From NCBI GenBank assembly GCA_963837425.1, contig CAWINH010000012.1:62001-126000 (forward strand): a DNA stretch of 64,000 nt. Direction: 5' to 3'. The number at the start of each line of letters is the position of its first letter. Within the stretch, counting starts at the first letter, position 1. Origin of the DNA: CAWINH01 sp963837425 (GTDB taxonomy: Bacteria; Chloroflexota; Limnocylindria; QHBO01). Below the pieces are notes generated by a model that saw only the letters and a program-made list of their open reading frames with translations, did not search any database and was not told the origin of the DNA. Of this stretch, positions 50,350 through 59,110 are shown one piece after another. The position numbers were made by a program, and so were the translations under genes.

Positions 50350-51618
50350 ATGTCCCGGACCATCGCAGCCCCCCGTGGCACGCGCGACCTGCTGCCCGAG
50401 GATGGTCCGCGCTGGCTGCAGCTGGAGGCACTGGCGCGGGGGCTCTCCGAGCGGTACGCCCTCGACCGGATCGAGACGCCGCTTTTCGAGCGAGTCGAGC
50501 TCTTTGATCGTGGGCTCGGCGAGAGCTCCGACGCGGTCGAGAAGGAGATGTTTCGCGTCTCGGGCCCGGCCGGCAGCGCGGAGCGGACCTCGGCGTGGGC
50601 CCTGCGGCCGGAGCCGACGGCTGGGATCATGCGTGCGTTCCTCGAGCACGGCATGCACGCCAGGCCGTTGCCACTGCGGCTGTGGATGTTCGGACCGATG
50701 TTCCGATACGATCGCCCCCAGGCCGGGCGTTACCGGCAGTTCACGCAGTGGGACGTCGAGGTCATCGGCGATCCCGGCCCGATGGTCGACGCCGAGCTCA
50801 TCGAGCTCGCCGCGCGCTTCTTCGCCGAGGTGGGCGTCCGCGACGTCGTCGTCCACCTGAACTCGATCGGCGATGCCGCCTGCCGGCCGGTGTTCCGAGC
50901 CGCGCTGATCGCCTACTTCTCCGCGCACGAGGCCAAGCTGACCGACGACTCACGACGGCGACTCAAGGTGAACCCGCTCCGGGTCCTCGACGACAAGCAC
51001 CTCGACCCGGGCATTGCGTCGGAGGCGCCAAGGGCCATCGATCACCTGTGCGCGGCATGCGCGGCGCACTTCGCCACCGTGCGCAAGCTGCTCGACGATC
51101 TCGGGGTGCGCCACGTCGTCGATCACCGGATCGTGCGCGGGCTCGATTACTACACGCGGACGACGTTCGAGCTGTACGTCGCCGGTCGGGAGGGTCAGCA
51201 GCAGGCCCTCATGGGCGGCGGGCGGTATGACGGACTGGCCGAGCTGCTCGGCGGCCGCCCGACTCCGGGCATCGGCTTCGGGCTGGGGATCGATCGCGCC
51301 GCGCTGGCCGCCGACGAACAGGCCGCTCCGTTGCCGGAGCTCATCCCGCTCCTCGTCGTGGTCGGGACCGATCAGGATGATCATGCCGCCAGGCTGCGTG
51401 TGGCCGCCGCGCTTCGTGCAGCAGGCCTGCGGGTGCGGGCCGACGGCAGCTCCCGGAAGCTCGGGAAGCAGCTCGAGAGCGCCGCGAGGCTCGGCGCGCC
51501 GTGGGCCGTCATCGTCGGCGAGGAGCTCGAGCGCGGGAACGTGATCCTCCGCGACCTGGGGCGCGGCGAGCAGGAGGAGCTGGCGCTCGGAGACGTTCGG
51601 GCTCGCCTGCCGGCCTGA
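50350..51618 (+). CDS. hisS: histidyl-tRNA synthetase
   Basis: A 422-residue class II aminoacyl-tRNA synthetase. Motif 1 is in GTRDLLPEDGPRW and IETPLFE, motif 2 in FGPMFRYDRPQAGRYRQFTQWD, the histidine motifs are LDYYTRTTFELYV and GGGRYDGLAELLGG, and motif 3 is GIGFGLGIDR. The anticodon-binding domain follows (VVVGTDQDD to the end). The gene is followed 26 nt later by aspS, the common hisS-aspS pair. Confidence 0.95.
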   Translation: MSRTIAAPRGTRDLLPEDGPRWLQLEALARGLSERYALDRIETPLFERVELFDRGLGESSDAVEKEMFRVSGPAGSAERTSAWALRPEPTAGIMRAFLEHGMHARPLPLRLWMFGPMFRYDRPQAGRYRQFTQWDVEVIGDPGPMVDAELIELAARFFAEVGVRDVVVHLNSIGDAACRPVFRAALIAYFSAHEAKLTDDSRRRLKVNPLRVLDDKHLDPGIASEAPRAIDHLCAACAAHFATVRKLLDDLGVRHVVDHRIVRGLDYYTRTTFELYVAGREGQQQALMGGGRYDGLAELLGGRPTPGIGFGLGIDRAALAADEQAAPLPELIPLLVVVGTDQDDHAARLRVAAALRAAGLRVRADGSSRKLGKQLESAARLGAPWAVIVGEELERGNVILRDLGRGEQEELALGDVRARLPA

Positions 51619-51629
51619 CCTCGCTCGGC

Positions 51630-51635
51630 TACCAT
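51630..51635 (+). promoter_or_regulatory. -10 box TACCAT for aspS
   Basis: Ends 9 nt before ATG 51645; no Shine-Dalgarno; predicted leaderless start even though hisS is only 26 nt upstream. Confidence 0.4.
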
Positions 51636-51644
51636 GCGCATCCC

Positions 51645-53438
51645 ATGGCCCAGGCATTCCGCACCCATACCTGTGGCGAGCTGCGCGCCGAACACGTCGG
51701 CGAGCGGGTGATCCTGGCTGGCTGGGTCCACCGCCGGCGCGACCACGGGCAGCTGACCTTCTTCGACCTCCGTGACCGTTACGGCATCACCCAGGCCGTC
51801 ACCAGCGCCGACGACTCGCCAGAGGCGCATGCGGCGGCGGGCAGCGCCCGAAACGAGTGGGTCGTCCAGGTGGAGGGCTTCGTCCGTAATCGGCCAGAGG
51901 GCACGACGAACACCGAGCTCGGCACCGGCGAGGTGGAGGTGGCGGTCGAGGCGTTCCGGGTCCTGAACGAGGCGAAGGTTCCGCCGTTCTACATCAACGA
52001 GGAGCAGCCCGGCCTCGACGAGTCGCTGCGCCTGCGGCATCGATACCTGGACCTGCGCCGCCCGCCCCTCGCCGCGCGGATGCTGCTGCGCGCCCGCCTG
52101 GCCAGCTCGATCCGGCGCGCCCTCGAGGACGAGGGCTTCGTGGAGATCGAGACCCCGACGCTGATCCGCTCGACGCCGGAAGGCGCGCGCGACTTCGTGG
52201 TGCCCAGCCGGCTACAGCCGGGGAGGTTCTACGCGCTGCCCCAGAGTCCCCAGGTGCTCAAGCAGCTGCTGATGGTCGCCGGCTACGACCGCTACTACCA
52301 GCTCGCCCGCGCCTACCGGGATGAGGATTTCCGCGCGGACCGCGGTCCGGAGCACACGCAGGTCGATCTCGAGATGAGCTTCGTGTCGCAGGAGGACGTC
52401 ATCACCACCGTCGAGCGGGTCGTGACCCGGGTCGCAAGGGAGGTGCTCCCCGAGCGCCCCATCCTCCGCGAGCCCTTCCCGCGGCTCACGTATCGGGAGG
52501 CCCTGGACCGATACGGATCCGACAAGCCGGACCTGCGTTTCGGGATGGAGCTCACCGAGCTGACCGACCTCCTGCGCGGCGTCGACTTCCGGGTCTTCGC
52601 CGAACCGATTGCCGCCGGAGGCGCCGTGCGCGGTCTCGTGGCGGCGGGCTGCGGCGCATACTCGCGCCGCCAGCTCGACGAGCTGACCGAGCTCGCGATC
52701 CGCCACGGGGCAGGGGGTCTCGTCCACCTCGCCGTCGACGCCGATGGGTCGATGCGCGGCCCGGCCGCCAAGTATCTGGACGCCCCCCACCAGGCAGCGA
52801 TTCTCGAGGCGACCGACGCCGCACCCGGCGACCTGGTGCTCGTCGTCGCCGACGCGGACCGCGTCGTCGGAGCGGAAGCGCTTGGCCGTCTGCGGCTCGA
52901 GATCGGGGACCGGCTGGGCCTCCGTGACCCCGGCGTGCTCGGCTACGTGTGGGTGACCGAGTTCCCGATGTTCACCTGGGACGCCGATCTGGGCAGGTGG
53001 GACGCGACCCACAACCCGTTCAGCGCCCCGATGCCGGAGGACGAGGAGCGCATGGAGCACGACCCGGGAGCGGTACGCGCCCAGCAGTACGATCTGGCGC
53101 TGAACGGCTGGGAGTCCGGCGGCGGCTCGATCCGGATCCATCGGCGCGACCTCCTGGAGCGAGCCTTCACCTTGATGGGCCACTCCCTCGACGGGATGCG
53201 CGACCAGTTCGGCGCCCTGCTCGACGCCCTCGAATACGGGGCGCCGCCCCACGGGGGGATCGCGATTGGTCTCGATCGGTGGGCCGCCCTGTTTGCCGGG
53301 GTCGACAACATCCGGGAGGTGATGGCCTTCCCGAAGACGCAGTCGGGAAGCGACCTCATGCTTCGCGCGCCGTCGCCGATCAGCCAGGAACAGCTCGACG
53401 AGCTTGGACTGACGGTCAGCGACGGCAGGGCCGACTGA
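51645..53438 (+). CDS. aspS: aspartyl-tRNA synthetase, probably non-discriminating
   Basis: A 597-residue class II synthetase with an N-terminal OB-fold anticodon domain (GWVHRRRDHGQLTFFDLRDR), class II motif 1 in IETPTLIRSTPEGARDF, motif 2 in YRDEDFRADRGPEHTQVD, a GAD domain insertion and motif 3 in GIAIGLDR. The anticodon domain has His in RRRDHG and Gly in RPEGT, the pair linked in Pseudomonas to recognition of both tRNA-Asp and tRNA-Asn; discriminating enzymes have Leu and Lys there. So tRNA-Asn is probably made through GatCAB transamidation. Confidence 0.93.
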   Translation: MAQAFRTHTCGELRAEHVGERVILAGWVHRRRDHGQLTFFDLRDRYGITQAVTSADDSPEAHAAAGSARNEWVVQVEGFVRNRPEGTTNTELGTGEVEVAVEAFRVLNEAKVPPFYINEEQPGLDESLRLRHRYLDLRRPPLAARMLLRARLASSIRRALEDEGFVEIETPTLIRSTPEGARDFVVPSRLQPGRFYALPQSPQVLKQLLMVAGYDRYYQLARAYRDEDFRADRGPEHTQVDLEMSFVSQEDVITTVERVVTRVAREVLPERPILREPFPRLTYREALDRYGSDKPDLRFGMELTELTDLLRGVDFRVFAEPIAAGGAVRGLVAAGCGAYSRRQLDELTELAIRHGAGGLVHLAVDADGSMRGPAAKYLDAPHQAAILEATDAAPGDLVLVVADADRVVGAEALGRLRLEIGDRLGLRDPGVLGYVWVTEFPMFTWDADLGRWDATHNPFSAPMPEDEERMEHDPGAVRAQQYDLALNGWESGGGSIRIHRRDLLERAFTLMGHSLDGMRDQFGALLDALEYGAPPHGGIAIGLDRWAALFAGVDNIREVMAFPKTQSGSDLMLRAPSPISQEQLDELGLTVSDGRAD

Positions 53439-53544
53439 CCGCCTCGCGGCGGGCCAACAGCCTCTCGAATCCGGGCCGCTCGGACCTACCCGAAGCTGCC
53501 TCCGTCGGGGACGCTGTGCTCAGGTGGGTGAATAGAGGTGCGAA

Positions 53545-54279
53545 ATGAAGGTCCTTGATCTCATGACGACCAAGGTCGCCAGCGTCCGGCCCGAAACGCC
53601 GCTCAAGGAGGTCGCGCGCGTCCTGGCCGAGCATCGGATCAGTGGCCTCCCCGTCCTCGACGAGCAGGGCCACGTGCTCGGTGTGGTTTCCGAGGCGGAC
53701 TTCGTGGAGCGCGAGGCCGATGGCCCCCCGCGACGCACGAGCTGGCTCGCGCGACTGATCTCGGGGGACGACGCGGAGGCGATGCGGGCTCGCCTTTCGG
53801 CGACGACCGCCGGCGCGGCCATGAGCGCGCCGCCCATCACCGTCACACCCGGCACCTCGATCAAGGAGGCGGCGGCGCTGATGTCGGCGAAGGCCGTGAA
53901 CCGGCTCCCGGTGGTCGAGGACGGCCGGCTGGTCGGGATCGTCACGCGGGCCGATCTGCTGGACGCCTACCTCCAGTCGGACTCCGAGCTGCGACGCGCC
54001 GTGCGCGAGGAGATCCTCCGGGACACGATGTGGCTGGATCCCGACGAGCTGCAGGTGACCGTCCTGGAGGGGATCGTCTTCCTGATGGGTCGCGTCGACC
54101 GCCGCTCGACAGCCGAGATCCTCCAGCGGCTGATCCGGCAGCTGGACGGGGTCCTCGGAGTGCGCTGCGAGCTCACCTGGGACCTCGACGATCGCCGGCT
54201 GGAGCCGGTTGGCGAAGCGCAGCGTGAGCCGGGGGCAGCCTCGGTCACCGCCCGCGCCATGCCGCGCCCGAACCACTGA
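53545..54279 (+). CDS. tandem CBS-domain protein with BON domain
   Basis: A 244-residue protein. Two CBS domains (about 1-60 and 85-145: DLMTTKVASVRPETPLKE and AAMSAPPITVTPGTSIKEAA, with HRISGLPVLDE and NRLPVVEDGRLVGIVTRADLL) form an adenine-nucleotide binding Bateman module. A BON domain follows at about 155-215 (VTVLEGIVFLMGRVDR), which often binds membranes or phospholipid. The protein may sense energy state. GAGG lies 7-8 nt before ATG 53545. Confidence 0.88.
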   Translation: MKVLDLMTTKVASVRPETPLKEVARVLAEHRISGLPVLDEQGHVLGVVSEADFVEREADGPPRRTSWLARLISGDDAEAMRARLSATTAGAAMSAPPITVTPGTSIKEAAALMSAKAVNRLPVVEDGRLVGIVTRADLLDAYLQSDSELRRAVREEILRDTMWLDPDELQVTVLEGIVFLMGRVDRRSTAEILQRLIRQLDGVLGVRCELTWDLDDRRLEPVGEAQREPGAASVTARAMPRPNH

Positions 54280-54362
54280 ACCCTCACGTGCCGTTCGCGG
54301 CGCGTGATGCAACGTCTCTACCCGACCCGCAGCGCGGCCCGCACCATCCGGCAGGTCAAGCG

Positions 54363-54368
54363 TAGACT
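54363..54368 (+). promoter_or_regulatory. -10 box TAGACT for LCP gene
   Basis: Ends 6 nt before GTG 54375; no Shine-Dalgarno; predicted leaderless start. Confidence 0.5.
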
Positions 54369-54374
54369 CCCGCC

Positions 54375-55820
54375 GTGGCTCACCGCGCCGCCGGTTTGAT
54401 TCGTCGCTCCGCCGTTCTGGCGGCAGCGCTCTCGTTCGTCTTTCCAGGACTCGGGCAGGGCTGGGTGGGCGCCTGGCGGCGCGCGATTGTCCTGGCCGTG
54501 CCGCCGGCCCTCCTGCTCGGTTTCGCGATCGGGACGGTCCTTTTCGAGGGGAGGGCGCGCACGGCCGGTCTGCTTCTGCAGCCCGAAGTCCTCATCGGGC
54601 TCGTGGTCATCAACGTCGTCGCGCTCGCCTATCGGCTGGGCGCCATGCTCGACGCCTACCTCCTCGCCCGCCGCCGCTGGCCCGTCAACATGGCCTCCGG
54701 CCAGCGGGCGGTCGCCGCGCTGCTCATGGGGCTGCTGCTGCTGACGACGATCGGCATGCACGTTGGCCTCGGCTACGTTGGCCTGAAGACGTACGACACG
54801 GTCGCGACCATCTTCGCCTCGGATGAGCCGACCCCGACCCCGGTACCGACCGCCATCCCGACTCCAGCGGGACCGGGTCCGACCCCGGTGCCGACGCCGA
54901 CCCCGGTACCGACGCCGGAGCCGACCCCGGTGCCTGTCTGGTCGACGGACGGACGGCTGGACCTGCTGCTGGTAGGCGGGGACGCGGGCCCCGGACGCTG
55001 GAGCCTGCGCACGGACACGATGATCCTGCTCAGCGTCGACGTGGCCACCGGCCGTGCCGCGATGTTCGGGATCCCGCGGAACCTCATGAACGTCCCGCTC
55101 CCGGAGGGCCCGGCGGCCGCCTTCAAGTGCGGCTGCTACCCGGATCTCCTGAACTCGCTGTACGTGTACGCAGGGGCACACCCCAACCTGTTCCGCGGCG
55201 GCGACAACCGCGGGTACTACGCGGTGCAGGATGCGGTGAGCGTGATGACCGGCCTGCCGATCGACGGGATGATCGTCGTCACCCTCCAGGGCTTCGTCCG
55301 CCTCGTGGATGCGCTGGGCGGCCTCGACATCACGACGCCGTACAGCGTGTACGACTCCCATTACCCGATGGAGGATGGGTCAGGCGACGTCGTGATCTCG
55401 ATTCCGGCGGGCAAGCACCACTTCAGCGGGCATGAGGCCCTTGCCTATGCGCGCTCGCGACACCAGGACAACGATTACAACCGCATGGAGCGCCAGCAGC
55501 TCGTCCTCCGCGCGCTGCGCCAGGAACTGCGGCCATGCGACCTCATCGTCCGGATCCCCGAGCTGCTCGACATCGCGAAGGATTCGCTTTGGACCGACCT
55601 GCCGGTCGGTCAGCTTCCCGACCTCTTTGCCCTGGCCAACCGTGTCCAGACGAACCAGATCGCCAGCTACCAGTTCTGGCCTCCCCAGATCCCCGAGGCG
55701 TTGAACGCCGCCGGGCTGGCGCGCATTCGGCAGATGGTGGCCGATCCGTTCCTGGCTGAGCCGACGCCGGGCCCGTCCGCGGGCTCACCCACGCCGCAAC
55801 CCGGAACGCCCTTCTGCTAG
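54375..55820 (+). CDS. LytR-CpsA-Psr (LCP) family cell wall polymer ligase
   Basis: A 481-residue membrane protein. Three or four N-terminal helices (about 10-140) are followed by a Pro/Thr linker (TPTPVPTAIPTP and similar, about 155-190) and the LCP domain: DLLLVGGDAG, RTDTMILLSVDVATGRAAMFGIPRNLM, YYAVQDAVSVMTGLPID, GHEALAYARSRHQDNDYNRMERQQ. LCP enzymes attach wall polymers such as teichoic-acid-like glycans to peptidoglycan. The conserved Arg/Asp residues of the polyprenyl-phosphate site are in the RTD and RSRHQDNDYNR blocks. Confidence 0.9.
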   Translation: MAHRAAGLIRRSAVLAAALSFVFPGLGQGWVGAWRRAIVLAVPPALLLGFAIGTVLFEGRARTAGLLLQPEVLIGLVVINVVALAYRLGAMLDAYLLARRRWPVNMASGQRAVAALLMGLLLLTTIGMHVGLGYVGLKTYDTVATIFASDEPTPTPVPTAIPTPAGPGPTPVPTPTPVPTPEPTPVPVWSTDGRLDLLLVGGDAGPGRWSLRTDTMILLSVDVATGRAAMFGIPRNLMNVPLPEGPAAAFKCGCYPDLLNSLYVYAGAHPNLFRGGDNRGYYAVQDAVSVMTGLPIDGMIVVTLQGFVRLVDALGGLDITTPYSVYDSHYPMEDGSGDVVISIPAGKHHFSGHEALAYARSRHQDNDYNRMERQQLVLRALRQELRPCDLIVRIPELLDIAKDSLWTDLPVGQLPDLFALANRVQTNQIASYQFWPPQIPEALNAAGLARIRQMVADPFLAEPTPGPSAGSPTPQPGTPFC

Positions 55821-55838
55821 GGCTTCGGCGCGGGCGGG

Positions 55839-55844
55839 TATCAT
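55839..55844 (+). promoter_or_regulatory. -10 box TATCAT for iscS
   Basis: Ends 8 nt before ATG 55853; predicted leaderless start. Confidence 0.4.
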
Positions 55845-55852
55845 CGGGCGGG

Positions 55853-57030
55853 ATGACCATCTACCTCGATCACGCCGCGACGACGCCGCTGCGAGACGAG
55901 GTGCTCGATGCCATGCTCCCGTACCTTCGCGAGCACTGGGGGAACCCGTCGAGCATCCACGCGGCGGGTCGTCGCGCCCGCCAGGGAATCGACGAGGCCC
56001 GTGAGACGGTGGCCGGCATCCTCGGCTGCCGGCCTCGCGACGTCGTCTTCACCTCCGGTGGCACCGAGGCGGACAACCTGGCCCTGAAGGGAATCGCCTG
56101 GGCCGCGAGCGCGCGCGGCCGGCACATCATCACCAGCAGCGTCGAGCACAAGGCGGTGCTCCACGCGGCCGCGGTGCTCGAGCGACACGGCTTCGAGGTG
56201 ACGTACCTGCCGGTGGACCGATACGGTCGCGTCGACCCGGCCGACGTGCAGGCGGCCATCACCGAGCACACGACCCTCGTCAGCGTGATGTACGCGAATA
56301 ACGAGGTCGGCACCGTCCAGCCCATTCCCGAGATCGCGACGATCTGCCGCGATCGCGGCGTGACGTTCCACACCGATGCCGTCCAGGCAGCCGGGTTCCT
56401 GCCGTTGGGCGTGGATCGACTGCAGGTCAGCCTGCTGAGCCTGGGCGCGCACAAGATCTACGGGCCGAAGGGGGTCGGCTGCGTTGTTCGTCCGCCACGG
56501 AACGGCGCTGCTGCCAGCAGCACTCCGGCGGATCACAGGAACGGCAGCGCCGTGCCGGGACCGAGAACGTGGCCGGCATCGTCGGGTTTGCGCGAGCGCT
56601 CGCGCTGGTCCAGGCCGATGCCGACCTCCTCGCGGCAGAGAACGCGCGGCTCTCGGCCCTGCGCGACCGGCTCCTGGGCGGACTGCTGGCGATCCCCGGG
56701 ACGGCCGTCACCGGCCACCCGACAGATCGCCTGCCGAACAGCGCTTCGGTCGTCTTCGAGGGCGTTGAGGGCGGCGACCTCGTCGCGGCGCTCGACCTCG
56801 AGGGGATCGAGGGCAGCACGGGCAGTGCGTGCACGACCGGTTCCACGGAGCCCAGCCACGTGCTGCTGGCAATGGGCCTCGAGCCGGAGCTCGCGCACGG
56901 TTCGCTGCGCCTGACGATCGGCCGCGAGACGACGGAGGCAGCCGTGGATCGCGCGATCGAGGTCACGGCCTCGGTGGTGGGCAGGCTCCGGGCGGCGTCG
57001 CAGCCACGTGCCGCGGCGGCATCGGCCTGA
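55853..57030 (+). CDS. iscS: cysteine desulfurase (two frameshifts as sequenced)
   Basis: A PLP enzyme of the IscS/NifS family that moves sulfur from cysteine to acceptors. The first frame runs from YLDHAATTPLRDEVL through TSGGTEADNLALKG to the PLP-Lys region SLGAHKIYGPKGVGC; then two +1 shifts (near 56485 and 56510) are needed to continue with LFVRHGTALLP and GGSQERQRRAGTENVAG, and the active-site Cys lies in GSACTTGSTEPSHVL. All catalytic parts are therefore present. The stop overlaps the mnmA ATG (TGATG at 57028-57032), a pair that supplies sulfur to tRNA. The shifts look like sequencing errors because the protein is otherwise normal. Confidence 0.85.
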
Positions 57031-58107
57031 TGGCGCGCACGGTGGCCGCCATGAGCGGCGGCGTCGACTCCAGCGTGACCGCCGCGCTCCTGGCCCGCGA
57101 GGGGGCCGACGAGGTGATCGGCGTCTGGATGCGCCTGCACCCAGACGACGGCGACGGATTCGAGCAGTCGCGGAGCTGCTGCTCCCCGGACGCGGCGGAT
57201 GACGCGCGGCGCGTCGCGCAGCTGGCCGGGATCCCGTTCTTCATCCTCAACCTGGAACGCGAGTTCGGAGCGAGGGTGATCGACGCATTCGCCGACGGCT
57301 ACCTGGCGGGCGCGACTCCGAACCCGTGCCAGGCGTGCAACCAGTACATCAAGTTCGACGAGCTCCTTCGGCGCGGCCTGGCGGCATATGGCGCCGACCG
57401 CGTGGCGACCGGCCATTACGCCCGCGTCGAGTATCGCGACGGGCGGTGGCGGCTCCTCCGCGCGGCAGATCGCGAGAAGGATCAGACCTACTTCCTGTGG
57501 ACGCTCGACCAGGAGCAGCTCGCGCACACCCGATTTCCGCTCGGCGACCTCACAAAGCCCGAGGTACGCGCCATTGCCGCCGAGCTCGGCCTGCCGACCG
57601 CGGACAAGCCCGAGAGCCAGGAGATCTGCTTCGTGCCGGCCGGCGACTACCGCCTGCTTCTCGCCGAGCGGCGCGGGTACGCGGGTGAGCCGGGACCGAT
57701 CGTCGACGGCGACGGCGCTCGGGTCGGGACCCACTCGGGCTACGCGCACTACACCGTCGGGCAGCGCCACGGCCTGGGCCTGGCGATGGGGGAGCCGGTC
57801 TACGTCCGCGAGGTGCGTGCCGACGCCAACACGGTCGTGATCGGGACGCGCGACGAGGTGGCCACCGACCGGCTGTCGGTCGTCGACCGGCGCTTCGTGG
57901 CCGGCGAGCCCCCCGCGCGAGCGCTTCAACGCCAGCCTCCGGATCCGCCACCGGGGGGCCGAGGTGCCGTGCGAGGTGACCCTCGTGGGTTCGGATCGGC
58001 TCGCGATCGAGACGGACGGCCCGGTCTGGGCACCGGCACCCGGTCAGGCCGCCGTCCTCTACCAGGATGCGGAGTGCCTCGGCGGCGGCCGCATCGTGCG
58101 GGCATGA
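57030..58107 (+). CDS. mnmA: tRNA-specific 2-thiouridylase MnmA (one frameshift as sequenced)
   Basis: Thiolates U34 of Lys, Glu and Gln tRNAs with sulfur from IscS. PP-loop SGGVDSS lies at about residues 9-15; the catalytic cysteines are in NPCQACNQYIKFD and PESQEICFVP. After GEPP near 57914 the frame must shift by one base, at a run of six C, to give a proper C-terminus (ERFNASLRIRHRGAEVPC to GGGRIVRA, ending 58107). With five C the protein reads through to full length, so a homopolymer length error is the simplest explanation. Confidence 0.88.
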
Positions 58108-58120
58108 CGCGCGCCGGTCG

Positions 58121-58393
58121 GTGCTGACGCCGTGGATGCTCGCCGTCGTGCTGGTCGCCGGGGCGAACTGGGCTGCGCACCTCGTCGTTCGCGGCCGCTG
58201 GGGATGGCTGGCCATCGCGCTGGCGCTCGCCTCGTTGCTCGGGACGCTGGGCGGGGATGCCATCGGCGCGCGGACCGGGCTCGAGCCGGTGCGGATCGGG
58301 AGCTTCCACCTCGTGGCCGCCTCGGTCACCGCGCAGCTCGCGATGCTGATGGTGAGCCTGCTCGGGGCGCTGGCGCCTTCGCGCGCGGAGTAG
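58121..58393 (+). CDS. small integral membrane protein
   Basis: A 90-residue protein with two or three hydrophobic segments (MLAVVLVAGANWAAHLVV, WLAIALALASLLGTL, LVAASVTAQLAMLMVSLLGAL). GTG 58121 is used; ATG 58136 is possible. It lies 13 nt after mnmA and 10 nt before the next gene in a run of three small membrane proteins. I do not recognise a family. Confidence 0.6.
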   Translation: MLTPWMLAVVLVAGANWAAHLVVRGRWGWLAIALALASLLGTLGGDAIGARTGLEPVRIGSFHLVAASVTAQLAMLMVSLLGALAPSRAE

Positions 58394-58403
58394 GAGGGTG
58401 GAG

Positions 58404-58775
58404 ATGGACCTGGCGCTGACGATCTTCGACATCGGGGTCGGCGTCGGGGCGGTCCTGATCGGGCTGGCGCTCGTGCTGCTGGTCGTCTCGCTGCGGGGAC
58501 TCGGGCGTGACGCCCGTTCCCTCGCCGATGACGTGCGACGCCTGAGTCGGCTCCTCGAGACGATGAGCGGAGCCGCGGACTCCCCGGCAGACGCGGCGCC
58601 GGAGCCCGGTGCCGGCTCGGTCGAGCAGGACGACGGCGTCGTCGAGCCGTGGACGGCGCCCGATGAGACGACCGGGGCTCCGCCGTCCGAGGAGCTGATC
58701 GGCTGGTGGCCCGGACGCGAGCCCGAGGTGCCGGTACAATCGGCCAACCAGCGAGAGGACGAGCGCATCGCATGA
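58404..58775 (+). CDS. DUF948-like membrane-anchored protein
   Basis: A 123-residue protein. One N-terminal transmembrane helix (VGVGAVLIGLALVLLVVSL) is followed by a helical segment (LGRDARSLADDVRRLSRLLE) and an acidic, Pro-rich tail. This is the usual shape of DUF948 proteins, which often stand next to YtxH proteins as here. AGGAGGG lies 5-6 nt before ATG 58404. Its stop overlaps the ATG of the YtxH-like gene (ATGA). Confidence 0.65.
   Translation: MDLALTIFDIGVGVGAVLIGLALVLLVVSLRGLGRDARSLADDVRRLSRLLETMSGAADSPADAAPEPGAGSVEQDDGVVEPWTAPDETTGAPPSEELIGWWPGREPEVPVQSANQREDERIA
58735..58740 (+). promoter_or_regulatory. possible -10 box TACAAT before the ytxH-like gene
   Basis: TACAAT 31 nt before ATG 58772, inside the previous gene; leader contains GAGAGGA as Shine-Dalgarno. 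Confidence 0.3.
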
Positions 58776-59044
58776 AGGATTCGACGGTCGGCAGCTTCCT
58801 TGCCGGGGTCGCCATCGGCGGCCTGATGGGCGCCGCGATCGGGCTGCTCCTGGCCCCCGCGAGCGGGGAGAACCTGCGGGGACACGTGGGCGAGTTCGTC
58901 GAGGAGCGACGGACCGCCTTCGACGATGCCGTGAACGAGGGGCGGGCCGCCGCCGAGCTGGCACGCGCCGAGATGCTTGGCGCGTACGATGAGGAGGCCA
59001 CCGCCCCCGAGGGCGGGGCCGCGCCGGAGGGCGCCGCCTCCTAG
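58772..59044 (+). CDS. YtxH-like protein
   Basis: A 90-residue protein with an N-terminal Gly-rich helix FLAGVAIGGLMGAAIGLLLAP followed by SGENLRGHVGEFVEERR, the YtxH signature, and an Ala/Glu-rich amphipathic tail. YtxH proteins are general-stress or envelope-associated proteins in Bacillus. It overlaps the DUF948-like gene by 4 nt, and a strong hairpin lies between it and alaS. Confidence 0.78.
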   Translation: MKDSTVGSFLAGVAIGGLMGAAIGLLLAPASGENLRGHVGEFVEERRTAFDDAVNEGRAAAELARAEMLGAYDEEATAPEGGAAPEGAAS

Positions 59045-59070
59045 CTGAGCCGCCGTTGCTGATGAATGCG

Positions 59071-59097
59071 CGAGAGCCGGTGGTGTGCCGGCTCTCG
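59071..59097 (+). terminator. perfect 10-bp hairpin between ytxH-like gene and alaS
   Basis: CGAGAGCCGG (59071-59080) pairs fully with CCGGCTCTCG (59088-59097) around a 7-nt loop TGGTGTG. No T run follows, so it may be a weak terminator or an RNA stability element at the 3' end of the small-gene operon or 5' end of alaS. Confidence 0.45.
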
Positions 59098-59110
59098 TCG
59101 TGAGTGGAGG

